Assembly: GCA_031289065.1 (NCBI GenBank)
Contig: JAITQI010000024.1
Coordinates: 1-18,763 of the forward strand
Direction of reading: 5' to 3'
DNA length: 18,763 nucleotides
Source of the DNA: Oscillospiraceae bacterium
GTDB taxonomy: Bacteria; Bacillota; Clostridia; Oscillospirales; UBA929
This document shows, one piece after another, positions 1 through 6,912 of the stretch. The notes under the pieces are model-generated. The model was not told the DNA's origin, searched no databases, and worked only from the letters and a program-made list of their open reading frames with translations. The position numbers were made by a program, and so were the translations under genes. Every line of letters starts with the position of its first letter. Within the stretch, counting starts at the first letter, position 1.

Positions 1-51
1 GGAGACCTCGTCCTTACCAAGGACGCGCTCTGCCGACTGAGCTATAAGAGC
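1..51 (-). tRNA. tRNA-Thr (anticodon GGT), 5' two-thirds; 3' end outside window
   Basis: Read on the minus strand, the sequence starts with the acceptor strand GCTCTTA at 51 and continues through a D-arm (GCTC, AGTCGGCA, GAGC). The anticodon stem CGTCC/GGACG encloses the loop TTGGTAA, so the anticodon is GGT, which decodes ACC/ACU threonine codons. The variable loop AGGTC follows, and the T-arm and 3' acceptor strand lie beyond the left edge of the window. A consensus promoter sits about 80 bases upstream. Whether it is the first tRNA of a longer array cannot be seen. Confidence 0.93.
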
Positions 52-131
52 AGGGGACGGGACGGGGTTGGGCGGTTGGGGTCGCCGCGGCGGCGCGGCG
101 ACGCGGGGCCCTATGTTGTGACACGGGTAAT

Positions 132-160
132 ATTATAGCGCAACCGAGGCGGTTTGTCAA
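132..160 (-). promoter_or_regulatory. Perfect-consensus sigma-A promoter for the tRNA-Thr transcript
   Basis: On the minus strand TTGACA (160-155) and TATAAT (137-132) are separated by exactly 17 bases, matching the sigma-70/sigma-A consensus at all 12 positions. Transcription should begin near 125, leaving a leader of about 74 bases before the tRNA. The leader holds a GC-rich 8-bp stem (81-88 with 95-102) that may help processing. Such promoters are typical of stable RNA operons. Confidence 0.88.
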
Positions 161-184
161 CTGCTCTTGCGTCCACTTTTCCGC

Positions 185-217
185 AAAAATTGCAAAGGGG
201 GCTTGCCGCCCCCCTTT
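185..217 (-). terminator. Rho-independent terminator after the GT-C glycosyltransferase gene
   Basis: On the minus strand the arms AAAGGGGG and CCCCCTTT (217-194) form a stem with a short loop. GCA and a run of five T (189-185) follow. It lies about 30 bases after the stop codon at 248 and just upstream of the tRNA promoter, so it separates the two transcripts. Confidence 0.75.
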
Positions 218-247
218 ACACGATTCCCCTGTCGCTGGTTTATCGTG

Positions 248-1606
248 TCAGCTTTTTTGGACGCTCTGCCGCCGACCGCTTGTGTAAAAGTCGTACAGGG
301 CGACGCCGGCCACCGCCGCCGCCGCGACGGCGGGCAGGCCCATGCCCAGGGGGCGGATGGGCAGCCATTCCCGGACAAGGTAGGCGTGGTATCCGGCGTA
401 GGAGGCGTAGAGCATCAGGGGGGCGACAAACCACCGGCGGGGCCGGGCCACGGCGTAACAGACGGCGAGCACGTCGGCCATGTAAAAATACCGCTCGTGC
501 ATACTGGGCAGCAGCCAGGGCAGGCCCGCGCAGAACAGCAGGGCCAGCGTCAGCAGCAGTTGGTCGTCCAAAGCCCGCCGCCGCAGGGCCGCGCCCAGCA
601 CCGCCAGGACAAACACCGCCGCCGCCGCGATGCCGAGGGCGGACAGCAGGTTGTGGGGCTCGTCCGGCAAAAAGGCGTATACGGTGGGGGCGCTCAGGGT
701 GAGATAGCCGCTGTATTGCCCCACCTGTTGGACATAGATCGTGAAGAGTTTTTCAAAGGGGCGGCCCAGGAGGAGGGCGGGGAGGCAGACGGCCAGGTAT
801 GTGACCGGGAAGGCCAGCAGATGTTTGAAGGAGACCCGTTTGGACATCCAAAACACGGCCAGCATGGGCAAAAAGAAGATGATCTGCAGTTTGAAGGCAA
901 AGCCCACCGCCGCCAGGGCCACGGCCAGCCAGGGCCGCCCCCGCCGGGCTTGCAGGAAGCACTGCAGGGCAAACAGCGTATACAGCGCGTCGCACTGGGC
1001 CCAGGCCGCGCTGTTGAGCCACAGGGTGGGGGCGAACAGCAGCAGGGCAAACAGGAGCAGCTTTTTAGTCCGGGCCAGCCCCCAGTATCGGGACAGGGAG
1101 ACCGCCGTCCACACCAGCAGCAGGTCGGCGACCACCGAGGTGAGCTTGATGAGCAGCATGTCGTCTATGGGCAGATAGGAGAGGCCCGCCAACAGGTAGA
1201 GGTAGGGGACGTTGTAGTCGCTCCGGATTTTGGCCAGGGCGGCGAAGCCTCCGTTTTGGCGGAACTCCTCCACCCAGGGACGCAAAAAGTCCCGGTAGTC
1301 GGGGGTGACCACGTCCAGGCAGCGGACGCGCAGGAAAAGGGCGATCAGCAACAGCGCCCCGGCCGCCGCGTACAGCTCCACCGGCGCCCGAACGCCCCAC
1401 CCTCTATACAGAAGGGCCAGCGCCCCCCAAAACAGCAGGGTGAACAGCGCCAGCGTCGCCGCACGGTCGGTCGCGCCCGCGCCCAGGGCATAGGGTTCCA
1501 TCGCCAGAAAAAACAGCCCCGGGGCCGCCAGCGCCAGCCCGACGGTCAGCCAGACCCCGCCCCGCCGGGCCCCGGAGAAATAGGTCTCGTTGGGATTGCT
1601 TTCCAT
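248..1606 (-). CDS. GT-C fold integral membrane glycosyltransferase, Gpi18/mannosyltransferase-like
   Basis: The 452-residue protein is almost entirely hydrophobic, with about 10 to 12 membrane helices. The pattern fits GT-C enzymes that move a sugar from a lipid-phosphate donor on the outer face of the membrane. Features typical of the Gpi18-like (COG5542) group are DYRDF (103-107) in the first large outer loop with an acidic candidate catalytic residue, NSAAWAQCDALYT (198-210), FAFKLQ (236-241) and MHERYFY (369-375). The ATG at 1606 is chosen because the hydrophobic protein starts there. The open frame extends to 2137, but that part only shadows the Rrf2 gene. A weak AAGGTTG ribosome site precedes it. 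It follows the Rrf2 gene after 62 bases and probably shares its transcript. Family assignment is good; the substrate is unknown. Confidence 0.8.
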   Translation of the reverse strand: MESNPNETYFSGARRGGVWLTVGLALAAPGLFFLAMEPYALGAGATDRAATLALFTLLFWGALALLYRGWGVRAPVELYAAAGALLLIALFLRVRCLDVVTPDYRDFLRPWVEEFRQNGGFAALAKIRSDYNVPYLYLLAGLSYLPIDDMLLIKLTSVVADLLLVWTAVSLSRYWGLARTKKLLLFALLLFAPTLWLNSAAWAQCDALYTLFALQCFLQARRGRPWLAVALAAVGFAFKLQIIFFLPMLAVFWMSKRVSFKHLLAFPVTYLAVCLPALLLGRPFEKLFTIYVQQVGQYSGYLTLSAPTVYAFLPDEPHNLLSALGIAAAAVFVLAVLGAALRRRALDDQLLLTLALLFCAGLPWLLPSMHERYFYMADVLAVCYAVARPRRWFVAPLMLYASYAGYHAYLVREWLPIRPLGMGLPAVAAAAVAGVALYDFYTSGRRQSVQKS

Positions 1607-1625
1607 GGGCGCACAACCTTTTTTT

Positions 1626-1662
1626 AGAAGACAGAAGACAGAAGACAGAGCGGGGGACGGGG
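1626..1662. repeat. GACAGA-type tandem intergenic repeat
   Basis: Three and a half copies of the 7-mer AGAAGAC (AGAAGACAGAAGACAGAAGA and on) are followed by a G-rich tail, between the Rrf2 and GT-C genes. A variant of the same unit with the same G-rich tail occurs at 6931-6964 in the same orientation, so this is a dispersed intergenic element and not local stutter alone. Confidence 0.7.
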
Positions 1663-1668
1663 GCTTTT

Positions 1669-2115
1669 TTACATGTTTAGCATGAAGGCTTGGCTGGAGC
1701 GTTGGCGTTCGGCGGCGTCGAGGAGGTCTTGGAGGGTCACGGCGGACAGGGTCTGTTTGGCGGCCGCGTCGAGAGGGACGAACACCAGCAGCTGCATGGC
1801 CGTTTCGATTTCGGGGGCGTTGTGCGCCACCGTGGTCTCGGCGGGGTCGAACAGGGCCGCCTCCATGGCGGACAGGATGTCCCAGGCGGTGATCCGCCGG
1901 GTGGAACGGGCCAGCTGGTAGCCCCCCCGGGAACCCTTGGCGGACAGGATCAGCCCGGCCTTTTTGAGCTGGGTGAAGGCCTGCTCCAGATAAATTTTGG
2001 AAATGCCCAGCGTCGCGGCGATGCTGACCGCCGCGATATTTTCCTCCTGGCCGGTGTGCCGGGCGATTTCGATCATGGCGGCCAGCGCGTAACGCCCCTT
2101 GACGGAAACTCTCAT
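1669..2115 (-). CDS. Rrf2-family transcriptional regulator without cysteines
   Basis: The 148-residue protein opens with MRVSVKGRYALAAMIEIA, the signature start of Rrf2/IscR/CymR-type regulators. It has a winged helix-turn-helix: recognition helix about 37-50 (GISKIYLEQAFTQL) and the wing around KGSRGGYQLAR (59-69). The length is normal for the family. There is no cysteine anywhere, so it cannot hold an Fe-S cluster in the IscR/NsrR manner; it must sense a small molecule or protein, or act as a constitutive repressor. It has its own promoter and a GGGAG ribosome site. The GT-C gene downstream is a candidate target, as is its own promoter. The family is secure; the ligand and targets are not known. 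Confidence 0.93.
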   Translation of the reverse strand: MRVSVKGRYALAAMIEIARHTGQEENIAAVSIAATLGISKIYLEQAFTQLKKAGLILSAKGSRGGYQLARSTRRITAWDILSAMEAALFDPAETTVAHNAPEIETAMQLLVFVPLDAAAKQTLSAVTLQDLLDAAERQRSSQAFMLNM

Positions 2116-2179
2116 GGGTGAAAAAAACTCCCTTCAATCACGGAAGACAGCGGCAGGCTGAGCGGGTTTCTTTTCTCTT

Positions 2180-2208
2180 ATGCTACCTAAAAAGCGGGAA
2201 AAAGTCAA
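2180..2208 (-). promoter_or_regulatory. Sigma-A promoter of the Rrf2-GT-C transcript
   Basis: On the minus strand TTGACT (2208-2203), a 17-base spacer and TAGCAT (2185-2180) lie 65 to 93 bases before the Rrf2 start codon. Ten of 12 positions match consensus. It sits directly downstream of the hydrogenase-sensor terminator, so the regulator starts a new transcription unit. Confidence 0.72.
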
Positions 2209-2219
2209 TGGGAAGGACT

Positions 2220-2259
2220 AAAAAAACGTCCCCCCGCCAAGGCGGGGGGGACGTTTTTT
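2220..2259 (-). terminator. Strong terminator after the hydrogenase-sensor gene (symmetrical)
   Basis: The arms AAAAAACGTC-CCCCCGCC and GGCGGGGGG-GACGTTTTTT pair over about 18 bp with a one-base bulge and a tiny loop. Read on the minus strand it ends in a run of seven T, 12 bases after the stop codon at 2272. It is nearly symmetrical and could also stop plus-strand transcription, although no plus-strand gene is seen. Confidence 0.92.
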
Positions 2260-2271
2260 GTTTCCTTGCTG

Positions 2272-4155
2272 TCAGCCGGCGGGGCGGATGGCTTTTTGGG
2301 CTTCCTCTTCCCGGATGATGCGGGTGGCCTCCTGGGCGACGCTGTTTTGCAGCTCCCGCAAGGCGTTTACGGCGGCGAGGATGTTTTTGAGGTTTTCCAC
2401 CACGGTCTGGGACTCGGTGAGCACCGTCTCGCTGACCTGTTCCACCGAATTCAGAATGGGGGCGATGTTTTCGTTGTTGCGCAGGGCGTCGGTGGCCGAT
2501 TGGCGGCTCTTGTCGGACAGCAGCTTGATCTGTTCGGCCACAATGGCGAAGCCCTTGCCGTGCTGACCGGCCCGGGCGGCTTCCACCGAGGCGTTGAGGG
2601 CCAGGATGTTGGTCTGGGCGGAGATATTGACGATATTGTCGCTCATGTGGGCGTATTTGGCGATTTCCCCCTCCAGCCGCTCCACCAAGTCGCTCAGGCG
2701 GGCGGAGGTATCGGTGATGTGCTGGATTTTACCCGAGATGCTCTCCACGTCGTGCTGGGTGGAGACGGTTTTGTCGAAGGACTCCTCGATGGCGTTGAGG
2801 ATGGTATGTATCCCCTGGGTGAGCGTTTGGGCCCGTTGGACGCGGGTTTCGTTCACCGTCTCGAGCTCCTCTTTTTGCTCCCGGAGGATGCTCTTGAAAT
2901 ATTCCACGCAATTGCCGGGATGGTTGATTTCACGGCCGACCGCCCGGGCCATTTGTTCGCAGGAGGCGTAGCCGCAGGAACGGCAGTCCTTGTGCCGGTC
3001 GGCCTCCTCGTATTTTTTCAGGGCGCGGAAGGCGTTTTCCATCTCCCGCTTGCCCAGGGCGGCGGTTTTCCGCCCCTTGGCGGCGTACCGGCGGTAGAAG
3101 TCGGGCAGGGTCAGTTCCCGGTCGAATTGCCGGAAATCCGGGCCGCAGGGCTTGCGGCGGCGGGCGGTGGCCTCGGCGTCCCGGGCGGTCTCGAACATGG
3201 TCTTGTCGGCCCACAGGCTGTCGTCCTCGCTGTTGCACGCGCCGCTGCCGATGTTGCAGCCGTGCTGGCAGCTGAGGATGTCCACCAGGAAGGGGTTGTC
3301 CCCGCCCTCGGCGTGGGCGTACTCGTCCAGGAACCGGCTGGCATGGGGCTGGCCCTCCACCTGGTGCACCCAGACGCCGGGGGCGTGTTTGAGCACATTC
3401 TGCTTCAGCCCGCCCGGCATGGAGTAGACCGCCCCCAGGCCGTGCTGCTCGTTGTCGTAGCCCGCCGGTTCGTAGGACTGGATGTTGATCCCCCGGGCCT
3501 CGATATATTCCCTGAGCTTGCGGAAGGTGACGTTGTACTGCACCAGATTGCCGCAGTTGGGGTCGGAAAACTCGTCCTTTTTGGCGATACAGGGGGAGAT
3601 GAAGGCGTATTCCCCCTCGATTTTCTTATATTTGCGCATATAGATGGCGGTACACATGGCCGGGCTATGTACGGGGGACATTTTGCTCAGCAGGCCGGGG
3701 GTATACCGCTCGGCGTAGTTGACGATGGCCGGGCAGGGCTGGGAGACAATGCCGGAGGTGCCGGTTTTGGCCGTGTACCGCAGATGGGCCCAGGTGCAGA
3801 TGTCCGCCCCGAAGGAGGTGTCGAAGGCCCGCCGCGCGCCCTGGGCCCGCAACGCTCCCAACACCTTTTGCCACTGGGGAAAGTTGGCGCGGAAGGCCGG
3901 GGCCACAATCAGGGAAATCTGCCGCCCGGCGCCCAGGGCCTCAAAAAAAGTCTCGGTGTCGTCCAGATAGTCCCGCGCCCCGTGTGGGCAGGTGTGCAGG
4001 CAGACGCCGCAGGAGATGCAGGCGTTTTCGTCGATATAAATCTTGTTCTGCCCGTCTTCTATGACGGCCACATTGGCCTGTTCGCAGGGGCAGCGTGTGA
4101 TGCACAGGTTGCACCCCACACAGTTGTCGTTTGTAAAAACACGGCTGGAGCTCAT
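2272..4155 (-). CDS. Sensory [FeFe]-hydrogenase domain fused to a soluble chemoreceptor (MCP) signalling domain
   Basis: The 627-residue protein has, in order: two 4Fe-4S ferredoxin motifs (C12/C15/C18/C22 and C46/C49/C52/C56); an [FeFe]-hydrogenase large-subunit domain (about 78-310); a four-cysteine Fe-S (Fes) domain (C391/C394/C399/C416); and an MCP-type coiled-coil hairpin (about 425-627) with the conserved tip NASVEAARAGQHGKGFAIVA (521-540). H-cluster ligands C141, C189, C296 and C300 are kept. The usual TSCCP motif reads SQPCP (138-142), so the proton-relay cysteine is proline, as expected of sensory and not catalytic enzymes. No signal peptide or membrane helix is seen, so it is cytosolic. 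The start has an AGGGAGG site 7 bases upstream. It stands alone between terminators. Sensing H2 or redox state and signalling to CheA/CheW is inferred; no che gene is in the window. Confidence 0.9.
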   Translation of the reverse strand: MSSSRVFTNDNCVGCNLCITRCPCEQANVAVIEDGQNKIYIDENACISCGVCLHTCPHGARDYLDDTETFFEALGAGRQISLIVAPAFRANFPQWQKVLGALRAQGARRAFDTSFGADICTWAHLRYTAKTGTSGIVSQPCPAIVNYAERYTPGLLSKMSPVHSPAMCTAIYMRKYKKIEGEYAFISPCIAKKDEFSDPNCGNLVQYNVTFRKLREYIEARGINIQSYEPAGYDNEQHGLGAVYSMPGGLKQNVLKHAPGVWVHQVEGQPHASRFLDEYAHAEGGDNPFLVDILSCQHGCNIGSGACNSEDDSLWADKTMFETARDAEATARRRKPCGPDFRQFDRELTLPDFYRRYAAKGRKTAALGKREMENAFRALKKYEEADRHKDCRSCGYASCEQMARAVGREINHPGNCVEYFKSILREQKEELETVNETRVQRAQTLTQGIHTILNAIEESFDKTVSTQHDVESISGKIQHITDTSARLSDLVERLEGEIAKYAHMSDNIVNISAQTNILALNASVEAARAGQHGKGFAIVAEQIKLLSDKSRQSATDALRNNENIAPILNSVEQVSETVLTESQTVVENLKNILAAVNALRELQNSVAQEATRIIREEEAQKAIRPAG

Positions 4156-4203
4156 AGGTATCCTCCCTTTTCGGTTCCGCCTTTCGGCAAATCCGTTCTA
4201 TCA

Positions 4204-4238
4204 TCTCATATATCGTACGGTAAATGAAATATGTGAGA
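4204..4238. promoter_or_regulatory. Imperfect dyad upstream of the hydrogenase-sensor gene, possible operator
   Basis: TCTCATATAT (4204-4213) and ATATGTGAGA (4229-4238) form 10-base arms with one mismatch around an AT-rich centre, 49 to 83 bases before the start codon. This is the AT-rich stretch where a promoter is expected, but no convincing -35/-10 pair could be chosen. A regulator binding here is only inferred. Confidence 0.35.
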
Positions 4239-4294
4239 ACATTTGGGTTAAAAAGTGCCATTTCCCATTTTGCGCTCCGGCGGCCCAAGTGTTC

Positions 4295-4342
4295 AAAAAA
4301 AGCTGGAAGCCCCCGGCGGCGTTTGGCCATGCCGGGGGCTTC
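4295..4342 (-). terminator. Rho-independent terminator after pilT
   Basis: On the minus strand GAAGCCCCCGGC pairs perfectly with GCCGGGGGCTTC (12 bp, 13-base loop). CAGC and seven T follow. It lies 35 bases after the pilT stop and closes the pilus gene cluster before the hydrogenase-sensor gene. Confidence 0.92.
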
Positions 4343-4376
4343 GGGCGAAAGGGGAACCACACATGATAAATTCCCA

Positions 4377-5453
4377 CTAAATATATTTCGACAAAATTTC
4401 AGCGTTGACGCAAAAGGTGAAGGCGTCTTCCCGGGAAATGAGCCCCTCTTTGGCCGCCTCGGCCAGGCTGTGGTCCATGCCCTGCATCCCGGCGGCGGCG
4501 GCGGTCTGGATGACCGTGTCGAGCTGGTGCACCTTGCCCTCCCGGATGAGACTGCGGATGGCGGCGTTGACCAGCATGACCTCGAACACCGCCGCCCGGC
4601 CCTTGACCGGGGAGGGCAGAAGCTGCTGGGAGACAACCGCCTGGAGCACGGTGGACAGCTGAATGCGCACCTGCTGCTGCTGGTTGGGGGGGAAGACGTC
4701 GATGACCCTGTCCACCGTTTTGGCCGCGCCCACCGTGTGCAGGGTGGACAGGACGAGGTGGCCGGTTTCGGCGGCGGTCAGGGCGATGGAGATGGTCTCG
4801 TGGTCGCGCATCTCCCCCACCAGGATCACGTCGGGGGACTGGCGCAGGGCGGCCCGGAGGGCCTTGGCGTAGGAGGTGGTGTCGCTTTCGATCTCCCTCT
4901 GGTTGACCACGCTCATCTTGTGGGTGTGCAGGTACTCGATGGGGTCTTCCAGTGTCAGGATGTGGCAGTTGCGGCGGCTGTTGATGAGGTCGATGAGGCT
5001 GGCCAGGGTGGTGGACTTGCCGGAGCCTGCCGGGCCGGTGACCAGGATGAGGCCCTTGGTCTTTTTGTGCAGCTCCAGCACGGCGGGGGGAATGCCCAAG
5101 GCGTCGGCGTCGGCCAGGGACAGCTGCACCACCCGGATGACCGCCGCCATGGAGTTGCGCTGCCGGAAGGCGTTGATGCGGAACCGCCCCACGCCGGGCA
5201 GGGAAAAGGAAAAGTCGCAGTCGCCGGTCTTCAGGAAGTCGTCGTAGGCCTGAGAGCCGGAGAGGCGGAAAATTTCCTCAATGAGCAGGGCGGTGTCCTT
5301 GGGCATCATCCGGAAGCTGTCCGCCGGGCGGATTTCCCCGTCCGTTTTGAACATGATGGGCGACCCGGCGGTGATAAACAGGTCGGATATCCGCTCCTTC
5401 ACCGCCCGCACCAGCAAGTCGTGTACCGTCACCCCCGAAGAGGACATGGTCAT
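4377..5453 (-). CDS. pilT: Type IV pilus retraction ATPase PilT
   Basis: A hexameric cytoplasmic ATPase of the PilT/GspE family that powers pilus retraction and twitching. In the 358 residues: Walker A GPAGSGKST (140-148), Asp box LTLEDPIEY (166-174), Walker B region DVILVGEMRD (208-217), His box TGHLVLSTLHT (230-240), and the PilT-specific AIRxLIRE motif as AIRSLIRE (298-305). That last motif separates PilT from the assembly ATPase PilB. Length and N-terminal domain (about 1-110) are normal. The ATG at 5453 has AGGAG ten bases upstream; a second ATG two codons in is possible. It is the last gene of the pilus cluster, after a 51-base gap carrying a dispersed repeat, and is followed by a terminator. 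Confidence 0.95.
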   Translation of the reverse strand: MTMSSSGVTVHDLLVRAVKERISDLFITAGSPIMFKTDGEIRPADSFRMMPKDTALLIEEIFRLSGSQAYDDFLKTGDCDFSFSLPGVGRFRINAFRQRNSMAAVIRVVQLSLADADALGIPPAVLELHKKTKGLILVTGPAGSGKSTTLASLIDLINSRRNCHILTLEDPIEYLHTHKMSVVNQREIESDTTSYAKALRAALRQSPDVILVGEMRDHETISIALTAAETGHLVLSTLHTVGAAKTVDRVIDVFPPNQQQQVRIQLSTVLQAVVSQQLLPSPVKGRAAVFEVMLVNAAIRSLIREGKVHQLDTVIQTAAAAGMQGMDHSLAEAAKEGLISREDAFTFCVNAEILSKYI

Positions 5454-5483
5454 AATATTGAGGCTCCTTTCGCCAGCAAGGGC

Positions 5484-5507
5484 TTGTCAATTGTCAGTTG
5501 CGCGTCA
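5484..5507. repeat. TTGTCAATTG/CGCGTC-type intergenic repeat fragment
   Basis: TTGTCAATTGTCAGTTG followed by CGCGTC lies between pilT and the gene before it and supplies the TGA stop of that gene (5505-5507). The same words, TTGTCAATTG then CGCGTC, occur inverted at 14943-14959 at the edge of a larger hairpin element, so both are probably parts of one dispersed repeat family. Confidence 0.55.
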
Positions 5508-5927
5508 CTCCGGCACCCACAAATCCTGCCCCACGTCGTAGTCGAAGGCGGCGGGGATTTCCCGCCAGGCTACGATCTCATAGCGTGGGCGGTTTGGGCG
5601 GGCGTCGGGGGTCAGGCGGAGGCTGACCGTCAGGGCGGTCTTTTCCCCGGGGAATGTTTGGGAGACGACCAGGGGTTGGTTCGGGTCGGCGGCCCAGCCC
5701 AAGGTTGCGGCCCGTTCGCCGGGGGCGGAGGGCCTTTCGGCCAGGATGCCGTCCAGTTCCCCCAGGGCGGTTTGGGCCCGGGCGTCCAACTCGTAGTAGC
5801 TCCGGGCGCGATCGGCGTTTTTGCCGGCGAGGATCAGATCGGCGTGGGCCGACAGCAGGGCCAACAGGCCGAAGGAGAGCAGCGTCAGCATCAGCAGCAG
5901 GATCAGGACGGTGGCCCCACCCTGCAT
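5505..5927 (-). CDS. PilX-like pilus assembly protein, single-pass membrane
   Basis: A 140-residue protein with an N-terminal hydrophobic helix directly after the start (residues 5-28, GGATVLILLLMLTLLSFG). A soluble region follows, containing YYELDARAQTALGEL (44-58). The layout, with a short basic-free lead, a Gly-Ala-rich start of the helix and no glutamate at position 5, resembles the N-terminus of PilX/GspK-type minor pilins. The ATG at 5927 is chosen because the longer open frame to 6158 only shadows the gene before it; GGGAGG lies about 18 bases upstream, a long spacing. It begins 14 bases after the stop of the PilV-like gene. Its C-terminal stop falls in a repeat, so the end may have been altered. 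Family assignment is moderate. Confidence 0.7.
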   Translation of the reverse strand: MQGGATVLILLLMLTLLSFGLLALLSAHADLILAGKNADRARSYYELDARAQTALGELDGILAERPSAPGERAATLGWAADPNQPLVVSQTFPGEKTALTVSLRLTPDARPNRPRYEIVAWREIPAAFDYDVGQDLWVPE

Positions 5928-5941
5928 GGTGGGCGTTCGTT

Positions 5942-6403
5942 TCAACCTCCCGCACCCCCTTTCGGCCGATAGACCAGGGCGGACAGGGCGATGATCTCGC
6001 CGCCCGCGGTTTCCAGCAGATAGGGCCGCTCCGCGGTCACGGCGGCGGTCACGGTCTCCCACACCCCCGCCGGGGCCTCTTGAGGGGATACGGTGAGCGT
6101 CAGGGTAAAGGCGGCGTTTTCCGGCGTTCCCATCGGCGACCAGGCTCCGTCGAACCACAGGGCCGCCGCGCCGCCGCTGGGGTCAGTCTTGTATGCCTCA
6201 AGGGCTCTCTGGGCCTCGAAGACCGCCCTGTCCAGGTCCCGGGCGCGGTTTTCCTGGTTGGCTCCCTGGGCGAACAGCCGCAGCGCCGTCACGCTGACCA
6301 CGGCCAGCACCCCAATGGCCATCACGATTTCCACCAGCGCCAGCGCCCGATGACCCGGACGGACCCGCCAGGCGCGGCGCCGGGCCGCCCCCGCGCCGGT
6401 CAT
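5942..6403 (-). CDS. Type IV pilin-like (PilV/pseudopilin) protein
   Basis: A 153-residue protein with a basic leader (MTGAGAARRRAWRVRPGHRA) followed by LALVEIVMAIGVLAVVSVTA, the classic N-methylated pilin helix. If the peptidase cuts after Ala20, the glutamate is at +5 as in true pilins. The residue before the cut would be alanine, not the usual glycine. The rest is a small globular domain with one predicted beta-rich end. The ATG at 6403 overlaps the stop of the preceding gene in an ATGA junction, which points to translational coupling. It probably primes or caps the pilus as a minor pilin. A prepilin peptidase must be encoded elsewhere. Confidence 0.82.
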   Translation of the reverse strand: MTGAGAARRRAWRVRPGHRALALVEIVMAIGVLAVVSVTALRLFAQGANQENRARDLDRAVFEAQRALEAYKTDPSGGAAALWFDGAWSPMGTPENAAFTLTLTVSPQEAPAGVWETVTAAVTAERPYLLETAGGEIIALSALVYRPKGGAGG

Positions 6404-6912
6404 GATTGCCCCGCCGCATTTAGGCGCACGGCGGTCTCGTAGGTTTCGGCAAAGGGACCCTCCCCCGCTGAGACAGACAGAAGCGCCAGCCCCGTCCCTC
6501 CGTCGGAGGGGGGGATGAACGCGACGCGCCAGCCGGTGAGAGGCACGATTTCCGTCCCCGCCAAGGTCTCGAAGGAGGCGTCCGCCGCCACGGTGGCCTC
6601 CATGAGCCGCCCGTCCGCCAGATAGACACGGGTTTCGTAGCTCTCGCCGTCAAAGGTCTGCGTGAAGACCAGCATGTCCCCTCCCGACGGGTCGGGGCGC
6701 AGGGAGACCGCCCCCGCCTCGTCGTTCTGCCGAAGCTGGGTGGTCAGGTAGGACAGGGCCACCCGCAGGTCTCCGCTGACCGCCCGCTTGTCCATGACCC
6801 GCTGATAGCTGCCGCCCCCGGCGGACACCACCATAAAGGAGGTCGCTCCGAACAGCAGCAGCAGCGCCGCGATAAATATCAGTTCCAACACGCCTGAGAG
6901 ATGTCTGCGCAC
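6400..6912 (-). CDS. DUF4860-like pilus-cluster protein with N-terminal membrane anchor
   Basis: A 170-residue protein with a hydrophobic helix near the start (about 8-30, VLELIFIAALLLLFGATSFM). A soluble domain follows with SYLTTQLRQNDEAGAVSL (54-71) and TGWRVAFIPP (125-134). The LRQNDxAGAVS segment is what I know from DUF4860 proteins that sit in clostridial pilus/type II secretion clusters; their function is not established. It begins with GTG at 6912, preceded by AAAGGGGG nine bases upstream, and that ribosome site lies in a perfect 18-base palindrome. It shares an ATGA overlap with the pilin-like gene that follows. It is likely a pseudopilin-type component; the role is inferred from context. 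Confidence 0.75.
   Translation of the reverse strand: MRRHLSGVLELIFIAALLLLFGATSFMVVSAGGGSYQRVMDKRAVSGDLRVALSYLTTQLRQNDEAGAVSLRPDPSGGDMLVFTQTFDGESYETRVYLADGRLMEATVAADASFETLAGTEIVPLTGWRVAFIPPSDGGTGLALLSVSAGEGPFAETYETAVRLNAAGQS

Noticed and set aside
81..102. Hairpin upstream of the tRNA as a T-box or riboswitch
   Set aside because: It is only a GC-rich 8-bp stem in a 74-base leader; no T-box sequence or antiterminator and no regulated coding gene follow.
248..2137. A single 629-residue protein joining the Rrf2 region and the GT-C region
   Set aside because: The first 177 residues only shadow the Rrf2 gene in another frame; the real membrane protein starts at the ATG at 1606.
2266..4227. Long plus-strand open frame opposite the hydrogenase-sensor gene (653 codons)
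   Set aside because: It is an antisense shadow caused by high GC; the composition (Gly/Val/His/Gln-rich, no recognisable motif) is typical, and the minus strand carries a clear multidomain protein with a ribosome site and terminator.
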